The notes under the pieces are model-generated. The model was not told the origin of the DNA. It searched no databases and worked only from the letters and a program-made list of their open reading frames with translations. Shown here piece after piece: positions 12,475-12,758 of a stretch of 12,758 bases of DNA (positions within the stretch are counted from its first letter, which is position 1; every line of letters begins with the position of its first letter). The translations under genes were made by a program, and so were the position numbers. Source of the DNA: Desulfovibrio sp. UBA4079 (GTDB lineage Bacteria > Desulfobacterota > Desulfovibrionia > Desulfovibrionales > Desulfovibrionaceae); contig DFYP01000010.1 in NCBI GenBank assembly GCA_002382645.1, positions 14,517-27,274 of the forward strand, read 5' to 3'.

Positions 12475-12758
12475 CTACTTGTTCTTCTTCTTGGGCTTGG
12501 CGGGCTTGTCGTCCTTGTCCGGCTTGCCCTTGTCACCCTTGTCGCCCTTGTCGTGCTTTCCCTTGCCCCCCTTGTCCCCCTTGTCCTTGCCGCCCTTGTC
12601 GCTCTTGTCCGGCTTGCCCTTTTCCTCGGTCTTGCGGACCTTTTCCTGGGCCTTTTCCTCGGTGCGGACCATCTTTTCCTGGCCCTGCTCCACGGCCTGG
12701 TCGTGGCCCTTGCCGGCCTGGGTCTGGACCTGCTCCTCGGTGCGGACCATCTTTTCCT
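12475..12758 (-). CDS. Lysine/aspartate/glutamate-rich repeat protein (5' part missing at right edge)
   Basis: About 93 C-terminal residues are visible and the function is unknown. The part nearest the edge carries repeats of the type EKMVRTEE, QEKMVRTEEK and EKVRKTEEK, charged and likely helical. The last 50 residues are almost only Lys, Asp and Gly with a few Pro (units like DKGDKGGKGK and GKPDK), ending KPKKKNK. No hydrophobic segment is seen. A start at ATG 12750 is possible and has AGGA before it. However, an identical 24-base segment at 12657-12680 codes for internal QEKMVRTEE, so this methionine is more likely internal and the true start, perhaps with a signal peptide, is beyond the window. 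Frame and codon use are consistent and a strong terminator follows, so it is a real gene. Confidence 0.72.
   Translation of the reverse strand, partial: EKMVRTEEQVQTQAGKGHDQAVEQGQEKMVRTEEKAQEKVRKTEEKGKPDKSDKGGKDKGDKGGKGKHDKGDKGDKGKPDKDDKPAKPKKKNK
12657..12758 (-). repeat. 24-base perfect direct repeat with 78-bp period
   Basis: The bases at 12657-12680 recur exactly at 12735-12758, 78 bp (26 codons) later and in the same frame. They code for EKMVRTEE-like units. A third, diverged copy is at about 12622-12649 (EKVRKTEEK). The second copy ends exactly at the window edge and may continue. Confidence 0.85.

Overview
This window is a strongly GC-rich, gene-dense piece of a bacterial chromosome. 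It carries 13 protein genes (11 complete, 2 cut by the window edges), no rRNA or tRNA that I can see, and no mobile element or CRISPR array. Diaminopimelate epimerase, an MltB-type murein transglycosylase, FtsEX and a DHAD of the oxygen-sensitive E. coli type point to a Gram-negative bacterium. With the polyprenyl/geranylgeranyl-reductase-family flavoprotein, this suggests a Desulfovibrio-like deltaproteobacterium. That placement is an inference from gene content, with no marker gene to confirm it.

Left block (1-3927, minus strand): a five-gene operon read right to left. It holds an EamA/DMT permease, dapF, a DegT-type PLP sugar aminotransferase, a PglD/NeuD-type sugar acyltransferase and an isochorismatase-like hydrolase that runs off the left edge. 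Gaps are 44, 2, 3 and 13 bases. The aminotransferase and acyltransferase look like the last two cytoplasmic steps of making an N-acylated 4-amino sugar.

Middle block (4057-9840): a plus-strand FAD-dependent reductase converges on a minus-strand series of hemolysin III/PAQR protein, ftsE, ftsX, ilvD and beta-carbonic anhydrase. The reductase and the carbonic anhydrase share the bases CTAG as their two stop codons. ftsE/ftsX overlap by ATGA and ilvD/carbonic anhydrase by TGATG, so both pairs are probably translationally coupled.

Divergent control region (9841-10186): 346 bases without a convincing gene, between hemolysin III (left) and purU (right). It contains a perfect 12-bp-stem hairpin just upstream of hemolysin III, a small inverted repeat, and two AT-rich direct repeats exactly 21 bp apart in front of purU. 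It looks like a regulated leader.

Right block (10187-12758): purU and an MltB-type lytic transglycosylase are coupled by an ATGA overlap on the plus strand and end at a bidirectional terminator. Facing them on the minus strand are two low-complexity lysine-rich genes, each with its own strong terminator. One is a 70-residue secreted protein with STKK repeats. The other is a K/D/E/G-rich repeat protein whose start lies beyond the right edge. These two, and the divergent leader, are the least explained parts of the window. Most of the rest is housekeeping: lysine/peptidoglycan precursor supply, branched-chain amino acids, one-carbon metabolism, CO2/bicarbonate balance and division.
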